Shown: positions 38,732 through 50,169, numbered from the stretch's first letter. The stretch is 64,000 bases of DNA from Mesorhizobium ciceri biovar biserrulae WSM1271 (GCF_000185905.1 NC_014923.1:3247501-3311500); one strand, 5' to 3'. Notes: a model not told the origin generated them from the sequence alone. Translations and numbers: made by a program.

Positions 38732-39882
38732 TGCAGAGCCGTCTCGACAAAAGTCCGGTTGCGACCTGGTGGTGGACGATCGATCGCTGGTTCCTGGCGG
38801 CGTTCCTGTCGCTGATGGGCCTCGGTATCGTGCTGTCCTTCGCGGCGAGCCCGGCGGTCGCCGAACGCATCGGCCTCGACAGTTTCCACTTCGCCACCAG
38901 GCAGATCATCTTCACCGTACCGGCGCTCGGCGTGATGCTGGCTGTGTCGTTCCTCGATTCCAGGCAGATCCGGCGGATGGCGCTGATCATGCTGTGCCTG
39001 ATGCTGGTGCTGATGGTGGCGGTGCTCTACATCGGCGTCGAGGTGAAGGGCGCACGCCGCTGGGTGTCGCTTGCCGGCCTGTCGATCCAGCCGTCGGAAT
39101 TTTTGAAACCAGCCTTCGTCATCATGTGCGCCTGGCTTTTCGCTGAGCACAAGCGCCAGCCCGACATTCCCGGCAATCTGTTCGCCATGTTGCTGCTGGT
39201 ACTGGTCGTGTCGCTGCTGGTGGCGCAACCGGATCTCGGCCAGACCATGCTGACGACCGGCACCTGGGGCATCATGTTTTTCATGGCCGGGCTGCCCTGG
39301 CTGTGGATCGTTGCGCTGGGTGCCGCCGGCGTCGGCGGCGTTTTCGCCGCCTATACGGTGTTCCCGCACGTTGCCTTGCGCATCGACAAGTTTCTTACCG
39401 GCGAAGGCGACACATTCCAGGTCGATATGGGACGCGACGCGCTGATCAATGGCGGCTGGTTTGGCGTCGGACCAGGTGAGGGCACAGTCAAGCGGGTCAT
39501 TCCCGACAGCCATGCCGACTTCGTCTTCTCGGTCGCAGGCGAAGAGTTCGGGCTGATCATGTGCTTCTTCATCATGTCGATATTCGCCTTCATCGTGCTG
39601 CGCGGCCTCAACACGGCTCTGAAGGAGCATGACGATTTCACCCGCTACGCGGTCGGCGGCCTCGTCACCGTCTTCGGCCTGCAGGCGGTCATCAACATGT
39701 GCGTCAACCTCCAGCTTGTGCCGGCCAAGGGCATGACGCTGCCGTTCATCTCTTATGGCGGCTCCTCGCAGATCGCCATCGCCATCTCGATGGGGATGGT
39801 GCTGGCGCTGACACGCAAGCGGCCGGAAAAGCGCAAGCAGATGGGCTTTGGCCTGTCGCAACGCGCCGTGCCGGCGGAGTGA
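38731..39882 (+). CDS. ftsW: septal peptidoglycan polymerase FtsW (SEDS)
   Basis: 383 residues with about ten transmembrane helices. SEDS family marks: [23 protein letters not shown] (with the catalytic-region Arg/Glu), [39 protein letters not shown] and the C-terminal PFISYGGSS. FtsW polymerises glycan strands at the septum and works with FtsI. Ends two codons before murG. Confidence 0.96.
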   Translation: MQSRLDKSPVATWWWTIDRWFLAAFLSLMGLGIVLSFAASPAVAERIGLDSFHFATRQIIFTVPALGVMLAVSFLDSRQIRRMALIMLCLMLVLMVAVLYIGVEVKGARRWVSLAGLSIQPSEFLKPAFVIMCAWLFAEHKRQPDIPGNLFAMLLLVLVVSLLVAQPDLGQTMLTTGTWGIMFFMAGLPWLWIVALGAAGVGGVFAAYTVFPHVALRIDKFLTGEGDTFQVDMGRDALINGGWFGVGPGEGTVKRVIPDSHADFVFSVAGEEFGLIMCFFIMSIFAFIVLRGLNTALKEHDDFTRYAVGGLVTVFGLQAVINMCVNLQLVPAKGMTLPFISYGGSSQIAIAISMGMVLALTRKRPEKRKQMGFGLSQRAVPAE

Positions 39883-39883
39883 T

Positions 39884-41011
39884 ATGGCCAGAGGCGTCAT
39901 CCTTCTCGCGGCAGGCGGCACCGGTGGGCATCTTTTCCCGGCCGAGGCGCTGGCGCATGAGCTGAACGAGCGCGGCTGGTCGGTGCACCTGGCGACCGAC
40001 GACCGTGCCGAGCGTTTCGCCGGCCATTTTCCGGCTGCCGCCGTCCACCCGATCCAGTCGGCGACGATGGGCTCGAAAAACCCTTTTGCCCTGCTTGGTG
40101 CCTTCTGGAAAATCTGGCGCGGCGTGCGCCAGGCTTCTGCCGTCATCGCCAGGATCAAGCCGGATGCCGTCGTCGGCTTCGGCGGCTATCCAACCTTGCC
40201 GCCGCTCTACGCGGCGACACGGCGCAAGGTACCGACCCTGATCCATGAGCAGAACGCGGTGATGGGGCGCGCCAACCGGGCGCTGGCCGGCCGTGTCGAC
40301 GCGATCGCCGGCGGCTTCCTGCCGCAGGACAGCAGTGCAGCCGGGGTCAAGACGGTGACAACAGGCAATCCGGTCCGGCCTGCGGTGCTGGAAGCGGCCA
40401 AGACTGCCTATGCGGCATCTGCCGGGGATCAACCGTTCCGCCTGCTGGTTTTTGGCGGCAGCCAGGGCGCCCAATTCTTTTCCGATGCCGTGCCGGGAGC
40501 CATTGCGCTGCTTTCCGACGCCCAGCGCAAACGGCTGGTCATTACCCAACAAGCGCGCGCCGATGACGTGGCGCGGGTCAAGGCGGCCTATGCCACCCTT
40601 GGCGTCGCCGTCGAGGTCTCGCCCTTCTTCACCGATATGGCGGCACGCATGGCGGCCGCTCATCTGGTGATCTCGCGTTCCGGCGCCTCGACCGTCTCGG
40701 AGATCGCCGTCATCGGCCGGCCGGCGCTGCTGGTGCCTTACCCCCATGCGCTCGATCACGATCAGGCGGCGAACGCGGCGGCCCTTGCCGCTGCCGGCGG
40801 CGGCGAAGTGCATCCGCAATCCTCGCTCTCGTCCGAACGCATCGCAGCGCTTGTCGGCGGGCTGATGGACGACCCCGATCGGCTGACGGCGATGGCGGCG
40901 GGTGCGAAATCGGCCGGCAGGCCGGACGCGGCACGGTTGCTCGCCGATCTTACAGAGGCTATTGCGTCCAAAAAAACCGTTTCGGATTTCAGGAAGGGGA
41001 CGCAAGCATGA
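39884..41011 (+). CDS. murG: lipid II-forming GlcNAc transferase MurG
   Basis: 375 residues from ATG at 39884, directly after the ftsW stop; an upstream start at 39848 lies inside ftsW and is rejected. GT-B fold with [14 protein letters not shown] (acceptor side), [25 protein letters not shown] and the donor site FGGSQGAQ plus [10 protein letters not shown]. Adds GlcNAc from UDP-GlcNAc to lipid I on the inner leaflet. Overlaps murC by 4 bp. Confidence 0.96.
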   Translation: MARGVILLAAGGTGGHLFPAEALAHELNERGWSVHLATDDRAERFAGHFPAAAVHPIQSATMGSKNPFALLGAFWKIWRGVRQASAVIARIKPDAVVGFGGYPTLPPLYAATRRKVPTLIHEQNAVMGRANRALAGRVDAIAGGFLPQDSSAAGVKTVTTGNPVRPAVLEAAKTAYAASAGDQPFRLLVFGGSQGAQFFSDAVPGAIALLSDAQRKRLVITQQARADDVARVKAAYATLGVAVEVSPFFTDMAARMAAAHLVISRSGASTVSEIAVIGRPALLVPYPHALDHDQAANAAALAAAGGGEVHPQSSLSSERIAALVGGLMDDPDRLTAMAAGAKSAGRPDAARLLADLTEAIASKKTVSDFRKGTQA

Positions 41012-42414
41012 AGATGCCGCAGACCATCGGCCTTGTGCATTTCATCGGCATTGGCGGCATCGGCATGAGCGGCATTGCCGAAGTGCTGCACAATCTCGGC
41101 TACAAGGTGCAAGGGTCCGACCAGGCCGAAAGCGCCAATGTGCAGCGGCTGCGCGACAAGGGCATTGAATGCTTCGTCGGCCATAGGGCCGAGAATCTCG
41201 GCGATGCCGAGGTGGTGGTCGTCTCGACGGCGATCAAGAAATCCAACCCTGAGCTGAAGGCCGCGCGCGAAAAGCTGCTGCCGATCGTGCGCCGGGCCGA
41301 GATGCTGGCCGAACTGATGCGCTTTCGCCAGGCGGTGGCGATCGGCGGCACGCATGGCAAGACGACGACGACGTCGATGGTGGCGACCTTGCTCGATGCG
41401 GGCGGGCTCGATCCGACCGTGATCAATGGCGGCATCATCAATGCCTACGGCACCAACGCCCGCATGGGCGACGGCGAATGGATGGTGGTCGAGGCCGACG
41501 AGAGCGACGGCACCTTCCTGAAACTGCCGGCCGAGATCGCGGTCGTCACCAACATCGACCCCGAGCATCTTGACCACTATGGCAGCTTCGACAAGGTGCG
41601 CGAGGCGTTCCGCCAGTTTGTCGAGAACGTTCCGTTCTACGGTTTTGGCGTGATGTGCACCGATCACCCCGAAGTGCAGGCGCTGGTCAGCCGCATCGAG
41701 GACCGCCGGGTCATCACCTATGGCGAGAATGCGCAGGCCGACGTGCGCTTTACCAATCACCGCATGTCAGGTGCCATTTCGGAATTCGACGTGGTGATCC
41801 GCGACCGCAAGACCGGCGGCCAGACTGTCATAGCAGGCCTGCGCCTGCCGATGCCCGGCCGTCACAACGTCTCCAACGCGACGGCAGCAATCGCGGTCGC
41901 GCACGAACTCGGCCTGTCGGCCGAGGCGATCAAGAAGGGCCTGTCGTCCTTCGCCGGCGTCAAGCGCCGCTTCACCCATACCGGTTCGTGGGACGGCGTC
42001 GAAATATTCGACGATTACGGCCACCATCCGGTCGAGATCTCGGCGGTGCTGAAGGCGGCGCGCAGCGCCACCCAGGGTCGTGTCATCGCCATTGCCCAGC
42101 CGCATCGCTTCACCCGGCTGCATGATCTGTTCAACGAGTTTTCCACCTGCTTCAACGACGCCGACACAGTAATGGTGGCGCCGGTCTACGCGGCCGGCGA
42201 AGAGCCGATCGACGGCGTCAGCTCGGACGCGCTGGTGTCGCGCATCCGCGCCGGCGGTCATCGCGACGCGCGCTACATCGAGGGCCCGGCGGCGATTGCG
42301 CCCATCGTCCGTGATCTGGCCAAGCCGGGCGATTTCGTCGTCTTCCTTGGAGCCGGCAACATCACCCAATGGGCCTATGCGTTGCCCAAGGAGCTTGGCG
42401 GGACCGTCTCATGA
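41008..42414 (+). CDS. murC: UDP-MurNAc:L-alanine ligase MurC
   Basis: 468 residues: N-terminal Rossmann segment [20 protein letters not shown] site GGTHGKTTT at about 113-121, [21 protein letters not shown] and [11 protein letters not shown]. Adds the first residue of the stem peptide. Its stop overlaps the murB ATG by 4 bp. Confidence 0.97.
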   Translation: MKMPQTIGLVHFIGIGGIGMSGIAEVLHNLGYKVQGSDQAESANVQRLRDKGIECFVGHRAENLGDAEVVVVSTAIKKSNPELKAAREKLLPIVRRAEMLAELMRFRQAVAIGGTHGKTTTTSMVATLLDAGGLDPTVINGGIINAYGTNARMGDGEWMVVEADESDGTFLKLPAEIAVVTNIDPEHLDHYGSFDKVREAFRQFVENVPFYGFGVMCTDHPEVQALVSRIEDRRVITYGENAQADVRFTNHRMSGAISEFDVVIRDRKTGGQTVIAGLRLPMPGRHNVSNATAAIAVAHELGLSAEAIKKGLSSFAGVKRRFTHTGSWDGVEIFDDYGHHPVEISAVLKAARSATQGRVIAIAQPHRFTRLHDLFNEFSTCFNDADTVMVAPVYAAGEEPIDGVSSDALVSRIRAGGHRDARYIEGPAAIAPIVRDLAKPGDFVVFLGAGNITQWAYALPKELGGTVS

Positions 42415-43376
42415 TGCACGGCCAGGCCCTGATCGACAGACTTGGCGACCGGCTTGCCGGCCTGCGTGGCCGCCTGACGCCGAACGCCGAGATGGACAAG
42501 ATCACCTGGTTCCGTGCCGGGGGGCTGGCTGAAGCGTTGTTCCAGCCGGCCGATGAGGAGGACCTTGCCGCGTTCCTGAAAGCCGTTCCCGAAGAGATAC
42601 CGCTGACGGTCGTCGGCGTCGGCTCCAACCTTCTGGTCCGCGATGGCGGCATCGAGGGCTTTGTCATTCGGCTTTCGGCCAAGGGCTTCGGCGATGCCGA
42701 GGTGATTTCGCCAATCAGGATCAAGGCGGGAGCTGCGACCCCCGACAAGCGCGTCGCAGCGGTGGCGCTCGAGGCCGGCATTGGCGGCTTTCATTTCTAC
42801 CACGGCATTCCGGGTGCAATCGGCGGTGCGCTGCGAATGAATGCCGGCGCCAATGGCGTCGAGACGCGCGAGCGCGTCATCGAAGTGCGAGCACTCGATC
42901 GCAAGGGCAATGTGCAGACGCTGAGCAATGCCGATATGGGATACGCCTATCGCCATTCGGCGGCTCCCTCCGGGCTGATCTTCACCTCCGCCGTGTTCGA
43001 AGGCTTTGCCGAGGACAGGGCGACCATCAAGGCTGCGATGGAGGCCGTGCAGAACCATCGTGAGACCGTGCAGCCGATCCGCGAGAAGACCGGCGGCTCG
43101 ACCTTCAAGAATCCCGACGGCACATCGGCCTGGAAGGAGATCGACAAAGCGGGCTGCCGCGGCCTGATGATCGGCGGCGCGCAGATGTCGCCGATGCATT
43201 GCAACTTCATGATCAACACCGGAACCGCGACCGGCTACGACCTTGAATATCTCGGCGAGACGGTGCGCACGCGGGTGCTGGAGAATTCCGGTATCCGGCT
43301 GCAATGGGAAATCAAGCGCATCGGCAATTTCCGGCCAGGGCATGCCGTTCAGGAGTTTCTCGGGCAGCTCCTTTAA
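42411..43376 (+). CDS. murB: UDP-N-acetylenolpyruvoylglucosamine reductase MurB
   Basis: 321 residues from ATGATG at 42411; the open frame upstream overlaps murC too far. FAD-binding set: [44 protein letters not shown] with YRHS, and the C-terminal [18 protein letters not shown]. This is a type I MurB. Reduces the enolpyruvyl group to make UDP-MurNAc. Last gene of the first dcw sub-block; a dispersed repeat begins exactly at its TAA. Confidence 0.96.
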   Translation: MMHGQALIDRLGDRLAGLRGRLTPNAEMDKITWFRAGGLAEALFQPADEEDLAAFLKAVPEEIPLTVVGVGSNLLVRDGGIEGFVIRLSAKGFGDAEVISPIRIKAGAATPDKRVAAVALEAGIGGFHFYHGIPGAIGGALRMNAGANGVETRERVIEVRALDRKGNVQTLSNADMGYAYRHSAAPSGLIFTSAVFEGFAEDRATIKAAMEAVQNHRETVQPIREKTGGSTFKNPDGTSAWKEIDKAGCRGLMIGGAQMSPMHCNFMINTGTATGYDLEYLGETVRTRVLENSGIRLQWEIKRIGNFRPGHAVQEFLGQLL

Positions 43377-43462
43377 GGTGCGCTGATATTCAGGTGATGC
43401 TCCGCTCCGGTTCTCGAAAGTCATCGTTTTCGACTCGGCCTGACCTGAATCTCGACACACCT
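43376..43462 (+). repeat. dispersed MITE-like repeat, copy 2 (87 bp)
   Basis: Left end AGGTGCGCTGATATTCAGGT (43376) and right end ACCTGAATCTCGACACACCT (43443-43462) are imperfect terminal inverted repeats. The left end begins at the last base of the murB stop. The interior GGTTCTCGAAAGTCATCGTT has a counterpart in copy 3. Confidence 0.85.
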
Positions 43463-43464
43463 AG

Positions 43465-43507
43465 CGCCTCGTTGAAGTTCATGTGATGCATGAACTTCAA
43501 CGAGGCG
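43465..43507. repeat. 19-bp perfect inverted repeat, 5-nt loop, upstream of ddl
   Basis: CGCCTCGTTGAAGTTCATG (43465-43483), loop TGATG, then its exact reverse complement (43489-43507). A very stable hairpin. No T-run follows on the plus strand, so it is not a plain intrinsic terminator; it could end or insulate murB transcription or be a mobile palindrome. Confidence 0.85.
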
Positions 43508-43576
43508 AAAAACGGTCCGCGACCGTTGCCGCAAAGACTCAACGACACGCTTTTCGCATCCATTTTCTTAGAAAGT

Positions 43577-43713
43577 GAATCTCTCGGAATCGTAAGCACT
43601 TGCCAGTGAATCAACTCTCTGATTCTCTGCTCGAAAGCGTTTCCTGATTTGAGTCGTTCGACGCGTTTTCAGCGTTTTCCGTCTGGGGGCAACCTGCCGG
43701 GAGACTCTGACTC
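43577..43713. promoter_or_regulatory. cluster of seven GANTC (CcrM) sites in the ddl-ftsQAZ upstream region
   Basis: GANTC occurs at 43577, 43587, 43608, 43621, 43651, 43703 and 43709. In alphaproteobacteria CcrM methylates GANTC and its methylation state tunes division-gene promoters. The remainder of the 390-bp gap holds the repeat and hairpin listed separately. Confidence 0.7.
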
Positions 43714-43766
43714 AATGTTGCGGAAAATCTGGTTTTGGTCCGCCGTGAGAGAGGGGATGCCGGGGA

Positions 43767-44693
43767 ATGAAAAACAAGCATGTGGCCGTCCTGCTGGGTG
43801 GTTTTTCGTCCGAGCGGCCCGTGTCCCTGTCCTCCGGAAAGGCTTGCGCCGATGAGCTTGAGAAGGAAGGTTACCAGGTCACCCGCGTCGATGTCGGGCG
43901 CGATGTCGGCTCCGTGCTTGCCGAGCTCAAGCCCGATGTCGCCTTCAATGCGCTGCACGGCCCTTTTGGTGAGGATGGCACCATCCAGGGCATCCTCGAA
44001 TATCTCGGCATTCCCTACACCCATTCCGGCGTGCTCGCCTCGGCTCTGGCCATGAACAAGGAGCAGGCCAAACGGGTTGCCAAGTCGGTCGGCATCGTGG
44101 TCGCCGAATCGAAGGTCGCCAGCCGCTTCGCCATCCAGAACAAGCATCCGATGAAGCCGCCCTATGTGGTCAAGCCGGTCAATGAGGGTTCGAGCTTTGG
44201 TGTCGTCATCGTGCATGAAGGCCAGTCGCATCCGCCGCAGGTTCTTGGCTCGTCGGAGTGGAAATATGGCGATACCGTCATGGTCGAGCGCTACATCCAC
44301 GGCAGGGAGCTGACCTGCGCGGTGATGGGCGATGTGGCGCTGGGGGTCTGCGAGATCATCCCGACCGGCCATTCCTTCTATGACTATGATTCAAAATATG
44401 TCGCCGGGGGATCAAAGCACGAATGCCCCGCAAAAGTTTCACCGAATATTTACCAAAAAATACAAACACTGGCGCTCAAGGCTCACCAAGCGATCGGCTG
44501 TCGGGGCGTTTCCCGGTCGGACTTCCGTTATGACGATCGGCATTCCGAAAACGGCGAGATTGTCTGGCTCGAGGTCAACACCCAGCCGGGTATGACGCCG
44601 ACGTCCTTGGTGCCTGAAATCGCCGCCCATGCCGGGCACTCGTTTGGCGATTTGTTGAGTTGGATGGTGGAGGACGCTTCGTGTCTGCGTTGA
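43767..44693 (+). CDS. ddl: D-alanine-D-alanine ligase
   Basis: 308 residues, ATP-grasp fold: [48 protein letters not shown] and the metal site [16 protein letters not shown]. Makes the D-Ala-D-Ala used by MurF. GAGAGGGGATGCCGGGG precedes the ATG. Odd: around 44380-44475 the codon use shifts (AAA, ATA, CAA, ACA, ATT) in the stretch [15 protein letters not shown]-richer than its surroundings. Its 3' end overlaps the ftsQ start by 13 bp. Confidence 0.95.
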   Translation: MKNKHVAVLLGGFSSERPVSLSSGKACADELEKEGYQVTRVDVGRDVGSVLAELKPDVAFNALHGPFGEDGTIQGILEYLGIPYTHSGVLASALAMNKEQAKRVAKSVGIVVAESKVASRFAIQNKHPMKPPYVVKPVNEGSSFGVVIVHEGQSHPPQVLGSSEWKYGDTVMVERYIHGRELTCAVMGDVALGVCEIIPTGHSFYDYDSKYVAGGSKHECPAKVSPNIYQKIQTLALKAHQAIGCRGVSRSDFRYDDRHSENGEIVWLEVNTQPGMTPTSLVPEIAAHAGHSFGDLLSWMVEDASCLR

Positions 44694-45622
44694 AATGGGG
44701 ACAGGGTAGGGAGAGGGGCGCGGCCGGTCCGGCGCTGTTCGGCCTGTCGTTGTCGTTGGACCATTTCGTGCTGCCGCGGATGCTGCGCCGCCCGGTGCGC
44801 ATTATGGCGCGCCTCGGTGTCGGGGAATTCCAGGCGCCGCGCTTTTCCGCGGCCATGATGTCGGCCGTGCTGATTTTCTCGAGCAGTGCTTATGGCGCCT
44901 ATCTCGGCGGTCATGTCGACGGTATCGTGCAGAGCATCACCGCCCGTACCGGATTTGCCGTCGATCAGGTCAAGGTGGTGGGCAATCGCCAGACCTCGGA
45001 AATCGATATACTCGACAGGCTTGAACTCGACGGCTGGACGTCGCTGATCGGCTTTAATGCCGAGGCCGCGCGGGAACGAATTGCGACCTTGCCGTGGATC
45101 GAGGTCGCGGCGGTGCGCAAGGTCTACCCGCATACGCTGGAAGTGCGTGTCGAGGAGCGTGAGGCTTTCGCGCTCTGGCAGCAGGGTGACGAGCTTTCGG
45201 TCATCGAGAGGAATGGCGCCATGATCGCGCCGTTCTCGGGCGGCAAGCAGGTGCTTCTGCCGCTGCTGATCGGCACCGGCGCGCCGGCGAGCGCGCCCGA
45301 TTTCCTGGCCAAGGTCGAAAAATATCCCGAGCTCGCGAACCGGATCAAAGGTTATATCCGTGTCGGCGAACGGCGCTGGGACCTGAAGCTGGACAATGGC
45401 ATCACCATCAAGCTTCCCGAGGACGACGAGGATCAGGCGCTCGCCGAACTCGTGAAGATGGATCATGACAGCGGTTTGCTGTCGCGCGACATCGCCGCCG
45501 TCGACATGCGCCTGACGGACCGGCTGGTCGTGCAGTTGACGGCGGAAGCGGCGACGCAGCGCGAAGCCGCCCTCAACGAGAAACCCAAGAGCCTGAAGCG
45601 CAAGCCGGAGACGAAGATATGA
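44681..45622 (+). CDS. ftsQ: cell division protein FtsQ
   Basis: 313 residues from the GTG at 44681, which has GGTGGAGG about 10 nt upstream; the ORF can be opened at 44660. Cytoplasmic N-terminus of about 60 residues, one transmembrane helix (about 66-85), POTRA domain ([18 protein letters not shown]) and the FtsQ C-terminal domain. FtsQ links FtsB/FtsL to the divisome. Rhizobial FtsQ carries a longer basic tail after the last beta strand, as here ([15 protein letters not shown]). ATGA overlap with ftsA. Confidence 0.93.
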   Translation: MSALKWGQGRERGAAGPALFGLSLSLDHFVLPRMLRRPVRIMARLGVGEFQAPRFSAAMMSAVLIFSSSAYGAYLGGHVDGIVQSITARTGFAVDQVKVVGNRQTSEIDILDRLELDGWTSLIGFNAEAARERIATLPWIEVAAVRKVYPHTLEVRVEEREAFALWQQGDELSVIERNGAMIAPFSGGKQVLLPLLIGTGAPASAPDFLAKVEKYPELANRIKGYIRVGERRWDLKLDNGITIKLPEDDEDQALAELVKMDHDSGLLSRDIAAVDMRLTDRLVVQLTAEAATQREAALNEKPKSLKRKPETKI

Positions 45623-46926
45623 GCTGGCTTGGCAGTCCTGGCGATGCCGCGTCGCGCCGGTCTGGCACCCTGACGGTGCTGGATGTCGGTTCGAGCAAGG
45701 TCTGCTGCATGGTGGCCAAGCTCAAGCCGTGCGATGACGGCAAGCTGCTGCGCGGCCGTTCGCACCGGATCCAGGTGATCGGCATCGGCCATCAGAAGTC
45801 GCAAGGCGTGAAGTCGGGTGTCGTGGTCGATCTCGACAGGGCGGAGCATGCCATCCGCCTTTCCGTCGACGCTGCCGAGCGCATGGCCGGGCTGACGGTT
45901 GATTCGCTGATCGTCAACATGACGGCCGGCCGGCTGAAGAGCGAAGCCTTCTCCGCCACCATCAATCTTGGCGGCCACGAGGCCGACGAGGCCGACATCA
46001 AGCGCGTTCTCGGTGCTGGCGCCAAGCAGGCGCTGAAGGCCGAGCGCGAAGTGATCCATTCGCTTCCCGTCGGCTTCTCGCTGGATGCCGAACGCGGCGT
46101 GCGCGATCCGCGCGGCATGGTCGGCGACGCACTCGGCGTCGACATGCATGTGCTGACCGGCGACGCCGCGCCGATGCGCAATCTGGAGCTGTCCATCAAC
46201 CGTTCGCATCTGTCGGTCGAGCGCATGGTGGCGACGCCCTATGCCAGCGGGCTGGCGGCGCTGGTCGACGACGAGCTGGAAATGGGTGCGGCCTGCATCG
46301 ACATGGGCGGCGGCACGACGACGATCTCGGTGTTTTCGGAAGGCAAGTTCGTCCATGGCGACGCCATCGCCATCGGCGGCAATCATGTCACGCTGGACAT
46401 GGCCAAGGGGCTGTCGACCTCGCTTGATGCCGCCGAACGGCTGAAGGTGATGCATGGTTCGGCGCTGCCCGGCAGCGCCGACGATCGCGACCTGGTCTCG
46501 ATCCAGCCGATCGGTGACGATGGCGACGTGCCCTTGCAGATCCCGCGCTCGGTGATGACGCGCATCGTGCGCGCCCGCATCGACGAGACGCTCGAACTGC
46601 TGCGCGACCGGCTGAACAAGTCCGGCTATGGCAATGCAGTGGGCAAGCGTGTGGTTCTTACCGGCGGCGCCAGCCAGCTTGCCGGCCTGCCGGAGGCGGC
46701 GCGCCGCATCCTGGGACGAAATGTGCGCATCGGCCGCCCGCTCGGCGTGGCCGGCCTGCCGGAAGCGGCGAAGGGGCCGGCCTTCTCGGCCGCGGTGGGG
46801 CTTCTGATCTACCCGCAGATGGCGAGCTTCGAGAGCCATCCGGCGAAAGGAATTTCCGGTCTCAAAATGACCGGAACGGGCGGAAAACTGCATCGCATGA
46901 GTCAGTGGTTGAGAGACAGTTTCTAA
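45619..46926 (+). CDS. ftsA: actin-like divisome protein FtsA
   Basis: 435 residues; ASKHA/actin fold: VLDVGSSKVCCMVAKL, IDMGGGTTTISVF, LTGGASQLAGLPEAA and an SHS2 (1C) domain at about 95-180. The C-terminal LHRMSQWLRDSF is an amphipathic membrane-targeting helix. FtsA tethers FtsZ to the membrane and recruits later divisome proteins. A GANTC site lies in its last codons. Followed by a 68-bp gap to ftsZ. Confidence 0.96.
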   Translation: MSWLGSPGDAASRRSGTLTVLDVGSSKVCCMVAKLKPCDDGKLLRGRSHRIQVIGIGHQKSQGVKSGVVVDLDRAEHAIRLSVDAAERMAGLTVDSLIVNMTAGRLKSEAFSATINLGGHEADEADIKRVLGAGAKQALKAEREVIHSLPVGFSLDAERGVRDPRGMVGDALGVDMHVLTGDAAPMRNLELSINRSHLSVERMVATPYASGLAALVDDELEMGAACIDMGGGTTTISVFSEGKFVHGDAIAIGGNHVTLDMAKGLSTSLDAAERLKVMHGSALPGSADDRDLVSIQPIGDDGDVPLQIPRSVMTRIVRARIDETLELLRDRLNKSGYGNAVGKRVVLTGGASQLAGLPEAARRILGRNVRIGRPLGVAGLPEAAKGPAFSAAVGLLIYPQMASFESHPAKGISGLKMTGTGGKLHRMSQWLRDSF

Positions 46927-46994
46927 AATTGACGGGGACAGCCCCATAGGCGGCCGCGGCGGCGAAGCGGCGTGAAAGGCAAAGGACGGAGACA

Positions 46995-48674
46995 ATGACC
47001 ATCAATCTGCAAAAGCCGGACATCACCGAGCTTAAGCCGCGCATCACCGTGTTCGGTGTCGGCGGCGGCGGCGGCAATGCCGTCAACAACATGATCACCG
47101 CCGGTTTGCGCGGCGTCGAGTTCGTGGTGGCCAACACCGACGCTCAGGCGCTGACTATGTCGAAGGCAGGCCGCCTGATCCAGCTCGGCGCTCACGTCAC
47201 CGAGGGGCTCGGTGCGGGATCGCAGCCGGAAGTCGGCCGTGCGGCGGCGGAAGAGTGCATCGATGAAATCCTCGATCACCTGACCAACACCCATATGTGC
47301 TTCGTGACAGCCGGCATGGGCGGCGGCACCGGCACCGGTGCTGCTCCCGTCGTTGCCCGCGCAGCGCGCGAAAAGGGCATCCTCACCGTCGGCGTCGTCA
47401 CCAAGCCGTTCCACTTTGAAGGCCAGCGCCGCATGAAGACCGCGGACTTCGGCATCGAGGAATTGCAGAAATGCGTCGATACGCTGATCGTCATCCCCAA
47501 CCAGAACCTGTTCCGGCTGGCCAATGACAAGACCACCTTCGCCGATGCCTTCGCCATGGCCGACCAGGTGCTCTATTCCGGTGTCGCCTGCATCACCGAC
47601 CTGATGGTCAAGGAAGGCCTGATCAATCTCGACTTCGCCGACGTCCGTTCCGTCATGCGCGAGATGGGCAAGGCGATGATGGGCACCGGCGAAGCTTCGG
47701 GCGAGGGCCGCGCGATGGCCGCCGCCGAAGCGGCGATCGCCAACCCGCTGCTCGACGAGACCTCGATGAAGGGCGCCAAGGGCCTGCTGATCTCGATCAC
47801 CGGCGGCCGCGACCTGACGCTGTTCGAAGTCGACGAAGCGGCGACCCGTATCCGCGAGGAAGTCGACCAGGACGCCAACATCATCCTGGGCGCCACTTTC
47901 GACGAGGAACTCGAAGGCGTCATCCGCGTCTCGGTGGTTGCCACCGGCATCGACAAATCGGCGGCTGAAATCGCCGCTGCGCCGATCTCGATCCGCACGG
48001 CGCCTCCGAAGCCGGTCAGCCGCCCGGCGGCTCAGATCGCGGAGGCTCGCCCGGCGCCTGTTCAGCAGGCGGCCTACGAGCCACGCGCTGTCGACCCTGT
48101 CGCCGAAGCCATCCAGCTGGCCGAAGCCAATGCCGCGGCGATGGCGCAGGCGCGCCCGGCTCCTGTCGCTCACGCAGAAGATTTCCGCCCGCAGAGCAAG
48201 ATCTTCCAGGCGCCGCCAGCACAGCCGATGCCGCAGCCGGTGGTCCAGCAGATGCAGCCGGCCCCGCAGCCGCGCGAGATGCTGCGCGAAGCCCCGCAGC
48301 CTATTGCCATGGCACCTCAGCGTATGCCGCGCGTCGAGGACTTCCCGCCCGTCGTCAAGGCCGAGGTGGATGCCAAGAGCCGCCCGGTTGACCACGAGAA
48401 CAACAGCGGACCGATGGGCCTGCTGAAGCGCCTGACCAACGGACTGACCCGCCGCGAGGAAGAACCCGCAAGGCTGCAGCCGGCGCAGCCGCGCGAGCCC
48501 AAGCTGCGCCAGGCCGCGCCCGAAGTGCGCCGCCTCGCCAGCCAGGATGCGCAGCTCTATGCGCCGCGCCGTGGCCAACTCGACGATCAGGGCCGCCTGA
48601 CGCCGCAGGTGAGGACGACTCAGGAAGACGATCAGCTGGAGATTCCGGCGTTCCTGCGCCGCCAGGCCAACTGA
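46995..48674 (+). CDS. ftsZ: cell division GTPase FtsZ
   Basis: 559 residues with GGAGA before the ATG. Tubulin signature GGGTGTG at 109-115; T7 loop NLDFADV. The GTPase core ends near 320, followed by a Pro/Ala/Gln-rich linker of about 220 residues and the conserved C-terminal peptide [10 protein letters not shown] that binds FtsA. Such long linkers are typical of Rhizobiales, where E. coli has about 50 residues. FtsZ forms the Z-ring. Its transcription ends at the hairpin at 48698. Confidence 0.97.
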   Translation: MTINLQKPDITELKPRITVFGVGGGGGNAVNNMITAGLRGVEFVVANTDAQALTMSKAGRLIQLGAHVTEGLGAGSQPEVGRAAAEECIDEILDHLTNTHMCFVTAGMGGGTGTGAAPVVARAAREKGILTVGVVTKPFHFEGQRRMKTADFGIEELQKCVDTLIVIPNQNLFRLANDKTTFADAFAMADQVLYSGVACITDLMVKEGLINLDFADVRSVMREMGKAMMGTGEASGEGRAMAAAEAAIANPLLDETSMKGAKGLLISITGGRDLTLFEVDEAATRIREEVDQDANIILGATFDEELEGVIRVSVVATGIDKSAAEIAAAPISIRTAPPKPVSRPAAQIAEARPAPVQQAAYEPRAVDPVAEAIQLAEANAAAMAQARPAPVAHAEDFRPQSKIFQAPPAQPMPQPVVQQMQPAPQPREMLREAPQPIAMAPQRMPRVEDFPPVVKAEVDAKSRPVDHENNSGPMGLLKRLTNGLTRREEEPARLQPAQPREPKLRQAAPEVRRLASQDAQLYAPRRGQLDDQGRLTPQVRTTQEDDQLEIPAFLRRQAN

Positions 48675-48697
48675 TTGGTAAACGGACTGTAACATTT

Positions 48698-48733
48698 GTT
48701 AACAGGCAAGCGAGGAATCGCTTGCCTGTTAAC
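48698..48733 (+). terminator. intrinsic terminator after ftsZ
   Basis: Perfect 16-bp stem GTTAACAGGCAAGCGA, loop GGAA, TCGCTTGCCTGTTAAC, then GTTTT. It closes the dcw cluster 24 bp after ftsZ and separates it from lpxC. Confidence 0.95.
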
Positions 48734-48955
48734 GTTTTAAATGATGTGATTTCAACCACTTACAAAGTCGCACCCATTCCAGTTCGCGGTTACACAGAGT
48801 AAGAAACCGTGATTTGGAGTCTCCCTGACGGGACATTATCTTCGCTGCCTACCATCATCGGCTTGCCGGGATTTCGGGGGAAGTCGCCCTGCCAGCCGAT
48901 TCACACAAGAGCCGCGCCCTCGGGCTGGAGAAGCGGACCTAGGCATTACGGGCTT

Positions 48956-49906
48956 ATGGGGATTGTCTTGCACGACTATCAGACGACATTGAAGACGCGC
49001 GCGTCGCTTACCGGCACCGGCGTCCACAGCGGCAAGGAAGTGTCCATCAGCTTCATGCCGGCGGATGCCGACACCGGCATCGTTTTCCAGCTTTTCAACG
49101 GTGCCGAGCAGGGCCGCGAGTTTCGTGCCCTGGTCTCGGAAGTCGGCGCCACCGACCTGTGCACCATGCTTGGTGATCCCGCCGGCGAGCATATCGCCAC
49201 GGTCGAGCACATCATGGCGGCGCTGTTTGGGCTCGGCATTGACAATGTCGCTGTCGAGATCGACGGTTCCGAGGTTCCGATCTTCGATGGCAGCGCCATG
49301 GCGTTCGTCGAAGCCATCGACCAGGCGGGCATCGAGACGCTTTCGGTCAAGCGCCGCTATATCAGGGTCATCAAGCCGGTCCGCATCGAGAACGGCGCCT
49401 CGTGGGCGGAGTTTCGGCCCTATGACGGAACCCGTTTCGAGATCGAGATCGACTTCGAAAGCCCGGCGATCGGCCGTCAGCTGTTTGCCTCCGACCTCAA
49501 TGCCGATATTTTCCGTCGCGACATCGCGCGCGCCCGCACCTTCGGCTTCATGAAGGATGTCGAGCGGCTGTGGGCTGCAGGCTATGCGCTCGGCTCCTCG
49601 CTGGAGAATTCGCTGGTGATCGGCGACGACAACCGCGTCATCAATATGGGCGGCCTGCGCTATCCCAACGAATTCGTGCGCCATAAAACGCTGGACGCCA
49701 TGGGCGACCTGGCGCTGGCCGGCGCCCGCTTCATCGGCTGCTTCCGCTCCTATCGCGGCGGCCACAGGATGAATGCCGCGGCCCTGCGCCGCCTGCTGTC
49801 GGATCGCACGGCGTTCGAGATCGTCGAGACGACGCGCCGGGAGCGTGGCCGCAGCGCCGAGATGAACGCCGTCAACGCGCCGCTCTACGCGCCCTGGATG
49901 ATCTGA
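48956..49906 (+). CDS. lpxC: UDP-3-O-acyl-N-acetylglucosamine deacetylase LpxC
   Basis: 316 residues from ATG at 48956 ([12 protein letters not shown]); the frame reads open to 48809 without family similarity. Zinc site and catalytic residues: [10 protein letters not shown] with His85, [10 protein letters not shown] with the second His and Asp, and [12 protein letters not shown] with the general acid/base His270. Committed step of lipid A synthesis. The 280-bp gap upstream begins with the ftsZ terminator, so lpxC has its own promoter. Confidence 0.96.
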   Translation: MGIVLHDYQTTLKTRASLTGTGVHSGKEVSISFMPADADTGIVFQLFNGAEQGREFRALVSEVGATDLCTMLGDPAGEHIATVEHIMAALFGLGIDNVAVEIDGSEVPIFDGSAMAFVEAIDQAGIETLSVKRRYIRVIKPVRIENGASWAEFRPYDGTRFEIEIDFESPAIGRQLFASDLNADIFRRDIARARTFGFMKDVERLWAAGYALGSSLENSLVIGDDNRVINMGGLRYPNEFVRHKTLDAMGDLALAGARFIGCFRSYRGGHRMNAAALRRLLSDRTAFEIVETTRRERGRSAEMNAVNAPLYAPWMI

Positions 49907-50169
49907 TTTTCCCAGTTTTTTCGGGTTCCATGGGGGATTGCGCGTGTTGCAGGAATGCACCACCCGCCAGTGAAATTGCATTGATGTCCAAGCTGCGTCC
50001 GGCCGCCACAAAAATGTGCGATTGGCCGGAGATAGCGTTGCCGGGCAAGGCGGTTATGGTTTATGGCTGCTGCCGTCGATTAGTGCATGTCGTTCAAAAG
50101 TGGGGACCAGTTTTGAAACAATGGCATGCAACTGGCATTGAAATAGCGCCGAAAGGGCGAGATCCAATC

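Noticed and set aside
35703..40158. Long antisense frames across murF-mraY and murD-ftsW-murG
   Set aside because: Shadows of certain cell wall genes; no start signal, no recognisable motif.
46923..48695. A 590-codon frame antisense to ftsZ
   Set aside because: Composition is Arg/Leu/Asp-rich low complexity mirroring the ftsZ codons; ftsZ is certain.
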